Positions 7,680 to 14,937 of a stretch of 17,391 nucleotides of DNA are shown one piece after another. The translations under genes were made by a program, and so were the position numbers. The notes beneath the pieces were generated by a model, which did no database searches, had not been told where the DNA came from, and worked only from the letters and a program-made list of their open reading frames with translations. Position 1 is the stretch's first letter. Each line of letters starts with the position of its first letter. The DNA comes from JAGNNV01 sp031392925 (GTDB lineage: Bacteria > Acidobacteriota > Vicinamibacteria > Fen-336 > JAGNNV01), in NCBI GenBank assembly GCA_031392925.1, contig JANMVV010000338.1, positions 1 to 17,391 of the forward strand. The letters run 5' to 3'.

Positions 7680-10667
7680 TCAGGCCCGCGCCTGGAGATC
7701 CCTCAGCTTGTCGGACACGTCACGGAACGACGGGTCCTCCCGCACGAGGTCGGCGAAGGTCGCCTTGGCCTTGGCCAGATCGCCATTCGCCTCCCAGGCG
7801 ATGCCGAGGTCGTAGCGCAGACCCCGGTACTCCTCGGGGGCGCGGCCGGGAACCAGAAGCCCGCGCTCGTACCACTGAACGGCCACGTCGGCCATTCCCT
7901 TCTCCATGAAACAGATGCCGATCATGCTCGAGCATTCGAGCGATCGCTTGGGGTCCTTCGCGGCCAGCTGGAACTCGGCGATGGCCTCGTCGACGAGACC
8001 CATCTCCTTGTAGGCGATGCCAAGGTTGTAGCGGGTGTCGTAGTCGCCTTCACCGAGTTGAGAATCGACTCCCTTCTTAAACTCGTTGAAGACATCCTGA
8101 AGACTCTGGTCCTCGAAGCTCGATGATCGCAACGTGTCGACCGGCGCCTCCTCGAGCGCCGGTTGCGCGTCGAAAAGCGCCGAGAGTTCGGCGCCAAGAT
8201 CGATGCCCCCTGCGTCCCCGACCGGAGCGGCGTCGGACACCCGCATGTTGACCGCCGCCGGTGTCTCCGCGGGCTCTCGAGGTGCCGCGGGGAGATCATC
8301 GAAGGACAAACCGCTGAGAAGGTCGTTCTCGGCGGGTGGCGGCTGCGGGGCGGGTGCGGGACGAGGAGGCGCGGCCGCGGCCTTCCGCGCTGGAGGCGGT
8401 GCGGGGGCGGGCGCCGGCTCCGGCTCCGCCGAAAGGTCGAGCCCAAGGCTCGAGGCCCTCTCCAGGAGCGATGAATTGCCGGGGAAACGAGAGAGGGCGT
8501 CGCGCAGCGCGTCCTTGGCGTCGTCGACGAAGCCGAGGGCGATATACGAATCGACTTCCTCGACCGCCTTCGCGATCTCGGGGTCGGCCGCAGGCGCGGC
8601 GCTCAGGCCGATGGGTCGGGCGATCGAACCCGAAGCGAAGTCGACATCGGGCCCCGCCTCCTCGCCCTGGGGCATGGAGAGCGGCGGAAGCGGTTCGAGC
8701 TCGCTCGGTTCCTCGCCAAAGCCCGCGGCGAGCGCATCGGCTTCCGCGTTCTCAGAGGCCGACATTTCGGCCGGGGCCTCGAACGAGAGTCCCGCGGCCG
8801 CGGGCACGGAGGGCGCTTCGTCCTCGACGCCCATTTCGAGATTGAGATCTTCTTCGTCTTCGGCGACCGGTGGCCCTTCGAGCGCCACGTCCATGGGCGC
8901 CGGTTCCGCCGCCGCTTCGATGCCCACCTCGGGCATGGCCTCGAAGGCGGGGGGGGTCGTCTCCTCGAGCGCGTCCAGCGAGAGTTCGGCGGGTGGCTCG
9001 GCCGCCTCCACCCCGAGGGCCGGCGCCTCCTCGTCCGCGGCCGGGGCGTCGGAGATGCCTGGCCACAAGGCCTGCGCCTCTTCGCTGAGCATCTTGCCCA
9101 GGCTTTCGTTCCCGTCCTTGCGCGCAACCCCCGCGAGCCACAGGCATTCACGCGCCGCTTCTTCGAGCCTCTCCGTCTCCTTGAAGATCTCCTTCTTCTC
9201 GAAACGGCCGTCGAAGATGTTCGGATAGCGATTGAGGACGAGGTCGACCTGCTCTTCGGCCTTGTCGAGGAGGCCGTATTTCCGGAAGACCCGCGACTCG
9301 GCCAGATGCTCCTCGATGAACTCACGATCGGTGTTGGAGTCGGCCGAAACTCCCGGCGGACGCACGATCGCGCCGGTGTCGAACTCGAGCCCGTCGAGGT
9401 CGGAGGCGCCCACCGTGGCGACGGGAGGAGGCAGGGTCATGTCGGCCGCAGCCTTCTTGTCCACCGCGACCTTGGCCGGGCCGGTGAGAACCGGGGCGGC
9501 TTTCTTCTTCCGAAGGGACTCGAGGCGGGCCTTGAACTGCTCGTTGTCCGGTTCGACTTCCAAGAGCTGAGAAGCGGTGTCCTCGGCCGCCCGGTCGCTG
9601 CCCGAGGCGAGGTGCGCCTCGAGGAGATTGCTCAAAGCCTGAACAATGGCGCGATCGTTCTGCCGGATCCGCGCCACTTCGACGAGTTTCTGCAGCGTGC
9701 GCACATGGTGGGGCGAACGGTTCGTGATCTGCAGGAGAAGGTTGTTGGCGCGGTCGGCGTCGCGCTTCAGGAGAAGCTGTTCGACCAGCGGGATGACGGT
9801 GTCGTACGCCTCGTCGGCGCGCCCCTGGACCGCGTAGATCTGGACCAGGATGATCCGGGCTTCCTGGCTCGCGGGCGCCTTCTCGAGGACGCTTTCGAGC
9901 GTGGACTGGGCGTCGGTCACCCGCTTGGCGCCCAGATAGGCCTGGCCGAGTTGCATCATGCTCTCGGGCGACGAATCCTGGGCCGATACTTCCTCGAGGT
10001 AGGCGATGGCCTTCTCGTAGCTCCGCTGGGCGAGATGGACCCGCCCGAGCTGAGCCTTGACCTTGATCCCATGGTCGATCTTGAGGCCTTTTTCCAGCAC
10101 CTGAATCGCCTCGGCCGGATGGCCCTTGAGATTCAGCTCGTCGGAGATCGCGATGTACTCGTCCACCGCCTTCGCGGTGGAGCCCTCCTTCGTGTAGATG
10201 TCAGCGAGTCGGGACCGGGTCTTCAGGTCGGAGGAGTCGATCTCGACCATCTTGCGCAGGGTCTCGGCGGCTTCTTTGAGCCGGTTCCGCTTGAGCTGAT
10301 CCTCGGCGACGATCTGGTACTGACTCTTCGCCTCCATGACCAGGCCCTGCTTGGCGTAGAGGTCGGCGAGCTTGGCGTAGGGCTCGACCACCGAGGCATC
10401 GAGCTTGTTGATCTTCTTCCAGATCGCGATGGCCTTCAGGTGGAAGCCGTCCCGCGCGTAGAACTCGGCGACCTTCGCGTACTCGTCGCCCGCCTCGCGC
10501 ATCTTTCCGATCTTGGCGAAGAGGTCTCCGATCTTGTTGATCGTGTTCCAGTCGCGAGGATTGTCCTCGAGCAACTGGCGATACAAGGGGATCGCCTGAT
10601 CGAGCTTCCCCGCCTTTTCGGCCTTCTCGGCTTCCTGGCGGGTCTTAATCGGATTGATCTTGGCCAA
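7680..10667 (-). CDS. Large TPR protein with two solenoids joined by an acidic Ala/Pro/Glu linker
   Basis: The protein has 995 residues, is soluble and has no signal peptide. Residues about 12-385 hold consecutive TPR-like helix pairs (for example 'AIPLYRQLLEDNPRDW' and AIAIWKKINKLD). Residues about 390-850 are mostly Ala/Pro/Glu/Asp-rich linker, interrupted by two related structured modules at 428-483 and 676-730. Each module has an IxRPxGxSA motif followed by helices ending in NRYPN or SRFPG. Residues about 851-990 are a second TPR block (NLGIAYKEMGLVDEAIAEFQ, then two more units). The start is TTG, inside an AT-richer 63-bp gap after rnhB, with AGG about ten bases upstream. Proteins with this N-terminus and C-terminal block recur in Acidobacteriota and deltaproteobacteria, from memory. 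The fold implies a protein-binding scaffold; partners are unknown. A run of eight C on the coding strand (8949-8956) lies in the linker. Confidence 0.9.
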   Translation of the reverse strand: MAKINPIKTRQEAEKAEKAGKLDQAIPLYRQLLEDNPRDWNTINKIGDLFAKIGKMREAGDEYAKVAEFYARDGFHLKAIAIWKKINKLDASVVEPYAKLADLYAKQGLVMEAKSQYQIVAEDQLKRNRLKEAAETLRKMVEIDSSDLKTRSRLADIYTKEGSTAKAVDEYIAISDELNLKGHPAEAIQVLEKGLKIDHGIKVKAQLGRVHLAQRSYEKAIAYLEEVSAQDSSPESMMQLGQAYLGAKRVTDAQSTLESVLEKAPASQEARIILVQIYAVQGRADEAYDTVIPLVEQLLLKRDADRANNLLLQITNRSPHHVRTLQKLVEVARIRQNDRAIVQALSNLLEAHLASGSDRAAEDTASQLLEVEPDNEQFKARLESLRKKKAAPVLTGPAKVAVDKKAAADMTLPPPVATVGASDLDGLEFDTGAIVRPPGVSADSNTDREFIEEHLAESRVFRKYGLLDKAEEQVDLVLNRYPNIFDGRFEKKEIFKETERLEEAARECLWLAGVARKDGNESLGKMLSEEAQALWPGISDAPAADEEAPALGVEAAEPPAELSLDALEETTPPAFEAMPEVGIEAAAEPAPMDVALEGPPVAEDEEDLNLEMGVEDEAPSVPAAAGLSFEAPAEMSASENAEADALAAGFGEEPSELEPLPPLSMPQGEEAGPDVDFASGSIARPIGLSAAPAADPEIAKAVEEVDSYIALGFVDDAKDALRDALSRFPGNSSLLERASSLGLDLSAEPEPAPAPAPPPARKAAAAPPRPAPAPQPPPAENDLLSGLSFDDLPAAPREPAETPAAVNMRVSDAAPVGDAGGIDLGAELSALFDAQPALEEAPVDTLRSSSFEDQSLQDVFNEFKKGVDSQLGEGDYDTRYNLGIAYKEMGLVDEAIAEFQLAAKDPKRSLECSSMIGICFMEKGMADVAVQWYERGLLVPGRAPEEYRGLRYDLGIAWEANGDLAKAKATFADLVREDPSFRDVSDKLRDLQARA
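8478..8642 (-). repeat. Internal protein module, copy B, of the TPR protein
   Basis: Residues 676-730 include SGSIARPIGLSA, an acidic helix, YIALGFVDDAKDAL and LSRFPG. They align with residues 428-483 in motif order and spacing. The resemblance is at protein level; DNA identity is not obvious, suggesting an old duplication. Confidence 0.6.
9219..9386 (-). repeat. Internal protein module, copy A, of the TPR protein
   Basis: Residues 428-483 include TGAIVRPPGVSA, an acidic helix, FRKYGLLDKAEEQV and LNRYPN. They match copy B at the IxRPxGxSA motif and at the following GxxDxA helix. Confidence 0.6.
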
Positions 10668-10701
10668 TGGTTTATTGCCTGACGCGGTGGGGTTTTATGC
10701 G

Positions 10702-10721
10702 AGCGATGTTCGATTATCGCT
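10702..10721. promoter_or_regulatory. Inverted repeat and GATAAT hexamer upstream of the TPR gene
   Basis: AGCGAT (10702-10707) and ATCGCT (10716-10721) form a perfect 6-bp inverted repeat with an 8-base loop. On the minus strand the repeat contains GATAAT (10713-10718), a five-of-six match to a -10 box. The repeat sits in the 63-bp gap between rnhB and the TPR gene, the most AT-rich spacer in the run. A -35 hexamer is not clear. It could be an internal promoter with an overlapping operator, or an mRNA hairpin. Confidence 0.35.
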
Positions 10722-10730
10722 TGAGAGTGC

Positions 10731-11390
10731 TTAAAAGAGCCAGCCGGTGCGATCGATAAATGACTTCCGGTGAAACGGCGACGGGCCGAGGGTTCTCAAG
10801 GCGTCGAGATGACCCGCGCTCCCATAGCCTTTGTTCTCCCTGAGGCCGAAGCCAGGACACGTGGCATCCCACTCTTCGATCATACTGTCTCGCAGAACTT
10901 TGGCAATGATCGAGGCGGCCGCAATCGACACCGAGAGCGCGTCGCCCTTCACGATCGCTTTCTGAGCTACGCCGTCCAGGGGCTCGTCAATGCCGTCGAT
11001 CAGGACCAGCTTCGGCGAGACCTTCAAGCCGGTCACGGCGCGGCGGATGGCGAGGTGGGTGGCCATCCGGATATTGAGGCGGTCGATCTCTTCGGCGCTC
11101 GCGATTCCGATCGACCAGGCCTGCGACCCTTCGCGGATGCGGGCGGAAAGCTCCTCGCGCCTTCGCGCGCTGAGTTGCTTGGAGTCGTTGAGGCCGGCCC
11201 AGTCGAAGCCGTCCCCCAGGATCACCGCGCCCGCCACCACGGGGCCGAAGAGGGCCCCGCGTCCCACTTCGTCGGCTCCCGCGACCGGGACCTCACCTCT
11301 AGACGCCGCCTCCTTCTCGAAGAGGTCGTTGCACAGATTCGGGGAGTCCTGACCCCGGGCAGGACCAGGGACCTTCTTCTTTCGGCTCAA
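10731..11390 (-). CDS. rnhB: Ribonuclease HII
   Basis: This 219-residue protein cleaves the RNA strand of RNA-DNA hybrids and nicks at misincorporated ribonucleotides in DNA. Type-2 RNase H landmarks are all present: VAGADEVGRGALFGPVVAGA with catalytic Asp40 and Glu41, LNDSKQLSA, LVLIDGID with Asp132, and AASIIAKVLRDSMIEEW with Asp168. ENKGYG and FHRKSF near the C-terminus are also typical. The start used is TTG at 11390; no ATG or GTG lies between it and the conserved core. The roughly 35-residue N-terminal extension includes DLFEKEAASRG, the usual pre-core helix. It lies 34 bp after rplS, the common gene order for this operon, so cotranscription is likely. Confidence 0.97.
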   Translation of the reverse strand: MSRKKKVPGPARGQDSPNLCNDLFEKEAASRGEVPVAGADEVGRGALFGPVVAGAVILGDGFDWAGLNDSKQLSARRREELSARIREGSQAWSIGIASAEEIDRLNIRMATHLAIRRAVTGLKVSPKLVLIDGIDEPLDGVAQKAIVKGDALSVSIAAASIIAKVLRDSMIEEWDATCPGFGLRENKGYGSAGHLDALRTLGPSPFHRKSFIDRTGWLF

Positions 11391-11424
11391 GCGCGGGATC
11401 GCCTGGAGCCTGAAACCTGAAGTC

Positions 11425-11871
11425 TTAGGAGGCCGTCTCGGGGGCGGCCTTGCCCTTGGCCTTCGCCGGTTTGTCGCGAAGCTCCTTGAGGCGGAGCGCC
11501 TTGCCCTTGAGGTCGCGCACGAAGTAGAGCTTCGCGCGGCGCACGTGGTGCCGCTTGAGGACCTCGATCTTGTCCACCGAGGGAGTGGAAAGCGGGAAGA
11601 TGCGCTCGACGCCTTCGCCGAAGGAGATCTTGCGGACGGTGATGGAGCGCTTCACCCCGGTGCCGCTGATGCCGATGACCAGACCCTCGAAAATCTGGAT
11701 GCGTTCCCGCTCCTGATCCTTGTCCTTTTTGGCCTTGGCCGTCTTCGCCTTCTGCTCCTCTTTGAGGACAGACTCGCGAACCTTGACGTGGACGCGGACG
11801 GTGCTTCCGGTGCGGAGGTCGGGATGGACCTTCGGGTTGATGTTCTTTTCGATGGTTTCGATGGCGTTCAT
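11425..11871 (-). CDS. rplS: Large ribosomal subunit protein bL19 with a lysine-rich insertion
   Basis: L19 sits at the interface of the 30S and 50S subunits. The 148-residue protein matches L19 throughout: VHPDLRTGSTVRVHVKV, RIQIFEGLVIGI, SITVRKISFGEGVERIFPL, KIEVLKRHHVRRAKLYFVRD. Typical L19 proteins are about 115 residues. This one has about 20 extra residues at 34-54, mostly Lys, Ala, Glu and Asp, between the VHVKV strand and RIQIFEG, plus a Lys/Ala tail. The insertion is in frame and the core after it is intact, so it is not a frameshift. The ATG is preceded by AGGA with six-base spacing. It lies 33 bp after trmD and 34 bp before rnhB. Confidence 0.97.
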   Translation of the reverse strand: MNAIETIEKNINPKVHPDLRTGSTVRVHVKVRESVLKEEQKAKTAKAKKDKDQERERIQIFEGLVIGISGTGVKRSITVRKISFGEGVERIFPLSTPSVDKIEVLKRHHVRRAKLYFVRDLKGKALRLKELRDKPAKAKGKAAPETAS

Positions 11872-11884
11872 GGGGGTTCCTGTG

Positions 11885-11897
11885 GGCTCCGAGAGCC
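11885..11897 (-). promoter_or_regulatory. Small hairpin in the trmD-rplS spacer
   Basis: GGCTC and GAGCC form a perfect 5-bp stem with a 3-base loop, ending a few bases before the AGGA ribosome-binding site of rplS. In the mRNA it could tune L19 translation or act as a processing site. No U-run follows, so it is unlikely to terminate. Confidence 0.3.
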
Positions 11898-11904
11898 GGC
11901 GAGT

Positions 11905-12645
11905 TTAGCCTAATCGAGGGGGTTTTGCCGATTGATCGGACCCGCCAACCGAGCCGCCTTCGGCGCTCAAATCCGGGCGCCTCGTCCTCGTGGCCTGAGC
12001 GGCCTCCTGGCCGCGCCACTTCGCGATGGCGGCGTGGTCGCCCGACAGCAGCACCTCGGGGACCTTCAGACCGCGAAACTCGGCGGGCCGCGTGTAGTGG
12101 GGATGATCGAGGAGGCCGTTCTCGAAGCTGTCCTGCTCGCTCGACTCCGCGTCGCCGAGCGCTCCCGGAATCAGTCGCACGCTCGCCTCGATGACCGCGA
12201 GTGCCGGCACTTCCCCGCCCATGAGGACGAAGTCCCCGAGACTCAGTTCCTCGGTGGCGAGATAGGTTCGGACCCGCTCGTCGATTCCCTCATACCGGCC
12301 GCAGAGGAGAACGAGGCGCTTGAGCTCCGAGTAGTCGCGGGCCTTGACGTGAGTGAACTTCTCGCCCCGCGGCGAGAGGAGGACGATCGGCCGGTCCTGG
12401 GACGGGCCTTCGGGCATGATCGACTCCACCGCGCGGAAGAAGGGCTCGGCCCGCATCACCATGCCCGGGCCTCCTCCGAACGGCGCATCGTCCACGCGGC
12501 GGTGCCGATCGTCGGTAAAGGTCCGCAGGTCGTGCGCCTCCACCCGCGCGAGACCCGTCTCGATCGCGCGGGCCACGATGCCATGGGCCAGCGCCTCGCG
12601 GACGAGGTCGGGAAAGATCGTGACGACGTCGATGCGAAGGGTCAC
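11905..12645 (-). CDS. trmD: tRNA (guanine37-N1)-methyltransferase
   Basis: TrmD methylates G37 of tRNAs reading CNN codons, using S-adenosylmethionine, and prevents +1 frameshifting. I choose the GTG at 12645 because it begins VTLRIDVVTIFPD, the usual N-terminus, and overlaps the rimM stop by four bases (GTGA). The protein is then 246 residues, normal for the family. SPOUT knot signatures are present: FGGGPGMVMRAEPF (56-69), LLCGRYEGIDERV (113-125), SLGDFVLMGGEVPALAVIEA, and EQDSF with catalytic Asp172. LLDHPHYTRPAEFRG and VLLSGDHAAIAKWR follow in the C-terminal domain. Longer in-frame starts overlap rimM and encode no recognisable sequence. Confidence 0.97.
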   Translation of the reverse strand: MTLRIDVVTIFPDLVREALAHGIVARAIETGLARVEAHDLRTFTDDRHRRVDDAPFGGGPGMVMRAEPFFRAVESIMPEGPSQDRPIVLLSPRGEKFTHVKARDYSELKRLVLLCGRYEGIDERVRTYLATEELSLGDFVLMGGEVPALAVIEASVRLIPGALGDAESSEQDSFENGLLDHPHYTRPAEFRGLKVPEVLLSGDHAAIAKWRGQEAAQATRTRRPDLSAEGGSVGGSDQSAKPPRLG

Positions 12646-13187
12646 GCCGATACCGTTCCCGACGCCTTGACCTTCATGAATCCGCCCTCGACGTTCACCT
12701 CGAGAATGAACGCGTCGACGAGCGGCAGCAGCGTCTCGCGCGCCTTGTCGTCGTGGATCACGAGCACCGGCGTGGCCCCGGTCTCCCACAGATCGGTCAC
12801 CGTCCCGATGGAGGCGCCCGATTCGACCCGGACCTCGAGCCCCCGAAGCTCGTGGTGATAGTACGAACCCGCGGGCAGCGACGGGAGGGAGGCGATGGGA
12901 ATACGCAGCTCGGCCGCGCGCAGGGTCTCCGCGTCCTGGATGCTGGTGATTCCCTCGAACTGGATAACCAGGCGGCCCTTGTGGGGAAACATCGAGGCGA
13001 CCTTGAGCCTCGCCGAAGAACCCGACCGGCGGACCACCCGGACCTCCTCAAGACTCGCGAAGCGATCCTCGTTGTCGGTCAGCGGTTCGATCACCACTTC
13101 GCCCCGGATCCCATGGGGACGCAGGACGACGCCGATGGTGACGCTGTCCGCGTCTTCCTTGGGGGAGCGCGGAGATGAAGAGTTCAA
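12642..13187 (-). CDS. rimM: Ribosome maturation factor RimM (16S rRNA processing)
   Basis: RimM binds S19 and assists assembly of the 30S head. The 181-residue protein has the N-terminal RimM domain (VTIGVVLRPHGIRGEV, residues 16-31, then IQFEGITSIQDAETLR) and a C-terminal PRC barrel (YYHHELRGLEVRV, TPVLVIHDD, LLPLVDAFILEV). The start is TTG at 13187, as no ATG or GTG lies between it and the core. GAGGG lies about ten bases upstream. It follows rpsP by 43 bp; the KH-domain gene often found between rpsP and rimM is absent. The stop overlaps the trmD start, so translation is likely coupled. Confidence 0.96.
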   Translation of the reverse strand: MNSSSPRSPKEDADSVTIGVVLRPHGIRGEVVIEPLTDNEDRFASLEEVRVVRRSGSSARLKVASMFPHKGRLVIQFEGITSIQDAETLRAAELRIPIASLPSLPAGSYYHHELRGLEVRVESGASIGTVTDLWETGATPVLVIHDDKARETLLPLVDAFILEVNVEGGFMKVKASGTVSA

Positions 13188-13230
13188 GTCCTGAACACCC
13201 TCGACGAAAGAGGGCGATGGAGAGCCCTGG

Positions 13231-13485
13231 CTAGGCCGCGAGCTTCTCGGCCTTCTTGTGGCCCTTGATCAGGCTCTTCACGGTATCCGATGGCTGAGCG
13301 CCCTTCGAAATCCAGTAATCGACCCGGTCGGACTTCAGGATGACCTTGCCGGGGTTCGCCCGGGGGTCATAGTGGCCGACGATCTCAACGAACTTTCCGT
13401 CTCTCCACGCGCGCGAATCAGCGACAACGACGCGGTAATACGGCTTCTTGGTGGTTCCGGTACGGCGCAAACGAATAGCGAGCAT
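13231..13485 (-). CDS. rpsP: Small ribosomal subunit protein bS16
   Basis: This 84-residue protein has the full S16 pattern: MLAIRLRRTGTTKKPYYRVV, VADSRAWRDGKFVEIVGHYD, then DRVDYWISKGAQPSDTV and a basic C-terminus. S16 binds the 5' domain of 16S rRNA during assembly. The ATG at 13485 has AGGAG upstream at about ten-base spacing. It lies 26 bp after ffh and 43 bp before rimM, within the SRP/ribosome-maturation operon. Confidence 0.97.
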   Translation of the reverse strand: MLAIRLRRTGTTKKPYYRVVVADSRAWRDGKFVEIVGHYDPRANPGKVILKSDRVDYWISKGAQPSDTVKSLIKGHKKAEKLAA

Positions 13486-13511
13486 CCCCTAGTTTCTCCT
13501 GAAACAGCCTG

Positions 13512-14861
13512 TCATGACAACCCGGGCACGCCAAAACGGGAGGCGAGCTTCCGGAGCTTCGATCCTTTGGCGTTCTGCGCGGACATCAGCTTCATCATTT
13601 TTCGTGTCTGTTCGAACTGCTTGAGCAGACGGTTCACATCTTCCACTTTGGTCCCGCTTCCCATGGCCATGCGCTTGCGGCGCGATCCGGAAATGATCTC
13701 GGGACGTTCCCGCTCCTTGGTGGTCATGGAGTCGAGGATGGCGACGAACCTCTTCATCTCACCCTCGCCATGGGCCATGTCCTCTTCTTTCACCTTGGGG
13801 ACCCCGGGGATCATCCGCACCAGATCCCCGATCTTCCCCATCTTTCGGACCTGCTTGAGCTGGTCGCGGTAATCCTCGAGCGAAAACTCGTTCTTCGCCA
13901 TCTTCCCCGCGAGTTCCGCGGCCTTCTTCGGGTCGATCGATTCCTCGACCTTCTCGATAAGGCCCATCACGTCCCCCATGCCCAGGATCCGGCCGGCCAT
14001 GCGGGAGGCGTCGAAGAGTTCGAAATCCTCCGGCTTTTCGCCGGTGCCTGCGAAACGAATGGGGCAGCCCGTCACCGAGGCGGCGGAAAGAGCGGAGCCG
14101 CCGCGGGCGTCGCCGTCGAGCTTGGTCAGGACAATGCCGGTAATGCCGATCTGCTCCTGGAACGCGGAAGCGCTCACCAGAGCGTCCTGCCCGGTCATGG
14201 CATCGGCCACGAAGAAGATCTCCGAGGGCTCGGCGAGCGCTTTCTGGGCCTTGAGCTCCGCCATCAGGTCTTCGTCGATGTGGAGGCGGCCGGCGGTGTC
14301 GATGAGGAGGATGTCGTAGCCCATCGACCGGCACTCGGCCATCGCCTTCTTCACGATCTCGAGGGGCGCATCGGTCGGCGGCTGCATGAACTTGACGCCG
14401 ATCTTCCCGGCGAGGATTCCGAGCTGTTCGCGCGCGGCGGGCCTTGCCACGTCCGTCGAGACCACCAGCGGATACCGGCCGTTCTTCGAGAGGTATTTCG
14501 CGAGCTTCGCCGTGGTGGTGGTTTTGCCGGAACCCTGCAGACCCGCCATCATGATGACCGTGGGCGTGCGCTTCGACTCCTTGAGGCGGGGCGACGAGGC
14601 TCCGAGGAGAGCGATCATTTCGTCGCGGACGATGCGCACCACCGCCTGGCCGGGTGAGAGGCTCTTCAAGACCTCCTGCCCGACCGCCTTCGCGCGCACC
14701 CGGTCGAGGAAGTCCTTCGCGACCTTGAGGTTGACGTCGGCCTCGAGGAGGGCGGTGCGGATGTCCTTCATGGCGGCATCGATGTCGGCCTCGGTGAGCG
14801 AGCCCCGGCCCCGCAGCGACCGGAAGACGCCTTGCAGCTTGTCGGAGAGGGAATCGAACAT
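13512..14861 (-). CDS. ffh: Signal recognition particle protein Ffh (SRP54 GTPase)
   Basis: Ffh binds signal sequences on nascent chains with the 4.5S RNA and delivers ribosomes to FtsY at the membrane. The 449-residue protein has the N domain (about 1-95; TEADIDAAMKDIRTALLEAD), the GTPase domain with the P-loop GLQGSGKTTTTAKL (107-120), the DTAGR motif (188-192) and TKLDGDARGG (246-255), and a C-terminal M domain. The M domain includes the RNA-binding helix SGSRRKRMAMGSGT and a Met-containing region (KQFEQTRKMMKLMSAQ). The ATG at 14861 gives the standard N-terminus, although no strong Shine-Dalgarno is visible. It leads the ribosomal genes of the operon. The 4.5S RNA gene was not found here. 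Confidence 0.97.
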   Translation of the reverse strand: MFDSLSDKLQGVFRSLRGRGSLTEADIDAAMKDIRTALLEADVNLKVAKDFLDRVRAKAVGQEVLKSLSPGQAVVRIVRDEMIALLGASSPRLKESKRTPTVIMMAGLQGSGKTTTTAKLAKYLSKNGRYPLVVSTDVARPAAREQLGILAGKIGVKFMQPPTDAPLEIVKKAMAECRSMGYDILLIDTAGRLHIDEDLMAELKAQKALAEPSEIFFVADAMTGQDALVSASAFQEQIGITGIVLTKLDGDARGGSALSAASVTGCPIRFAGTGEKPEDFELFDASRMAGRILGMGDVMGLIEKVEESIDPKKAAELAGKMAKNEFSLEDYRDQLKQVRKMGKIGDLVRMIPGVPKVKEEDMAHGEGEMKRFVAILDSMTTKERERPEIISGSRRKRMAMGSGTKVEDVNRLLKQFEQTRKMMKLMSAQNAKGSKLRKLASRFGVPGLS

Positions 14862-14937
14862 CGGAGCGAGCCGCGAAGTTTACCGCACGGGCCGCGACGG
14901 CGAGCGGCCCCAAGCGTTCAAACCAGGCGGACCGCCC

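Noticed and set aside
8134..9228. 364-codon Ser/Ala/Gly-rich frame opposite the TPR linker
   Set aside because: It is the complement of the Glu/Ala/Pro low-complexity linker and its composition follows directly from that.
9306..10682. 458-codon plus-strand frame opposite the TPR N-terminal half
   Set aside because: The opposite frame encodes clear TPR units; this one has no family resemblance and no Shine-Dalgarno.
12646..12789. Longer TrmD start
   Set aside because: The extra 48 residues overlap rimM and are not TrmD-like; GTG 12645 gives the normal N-terminus.
13759..14913. 384-codon minus-strand frame overlapping ffh
   Set aside because: It is an out-of-frame shadow of ffh on the same strand with Arg/Gly/His-rich composition and no family motif.
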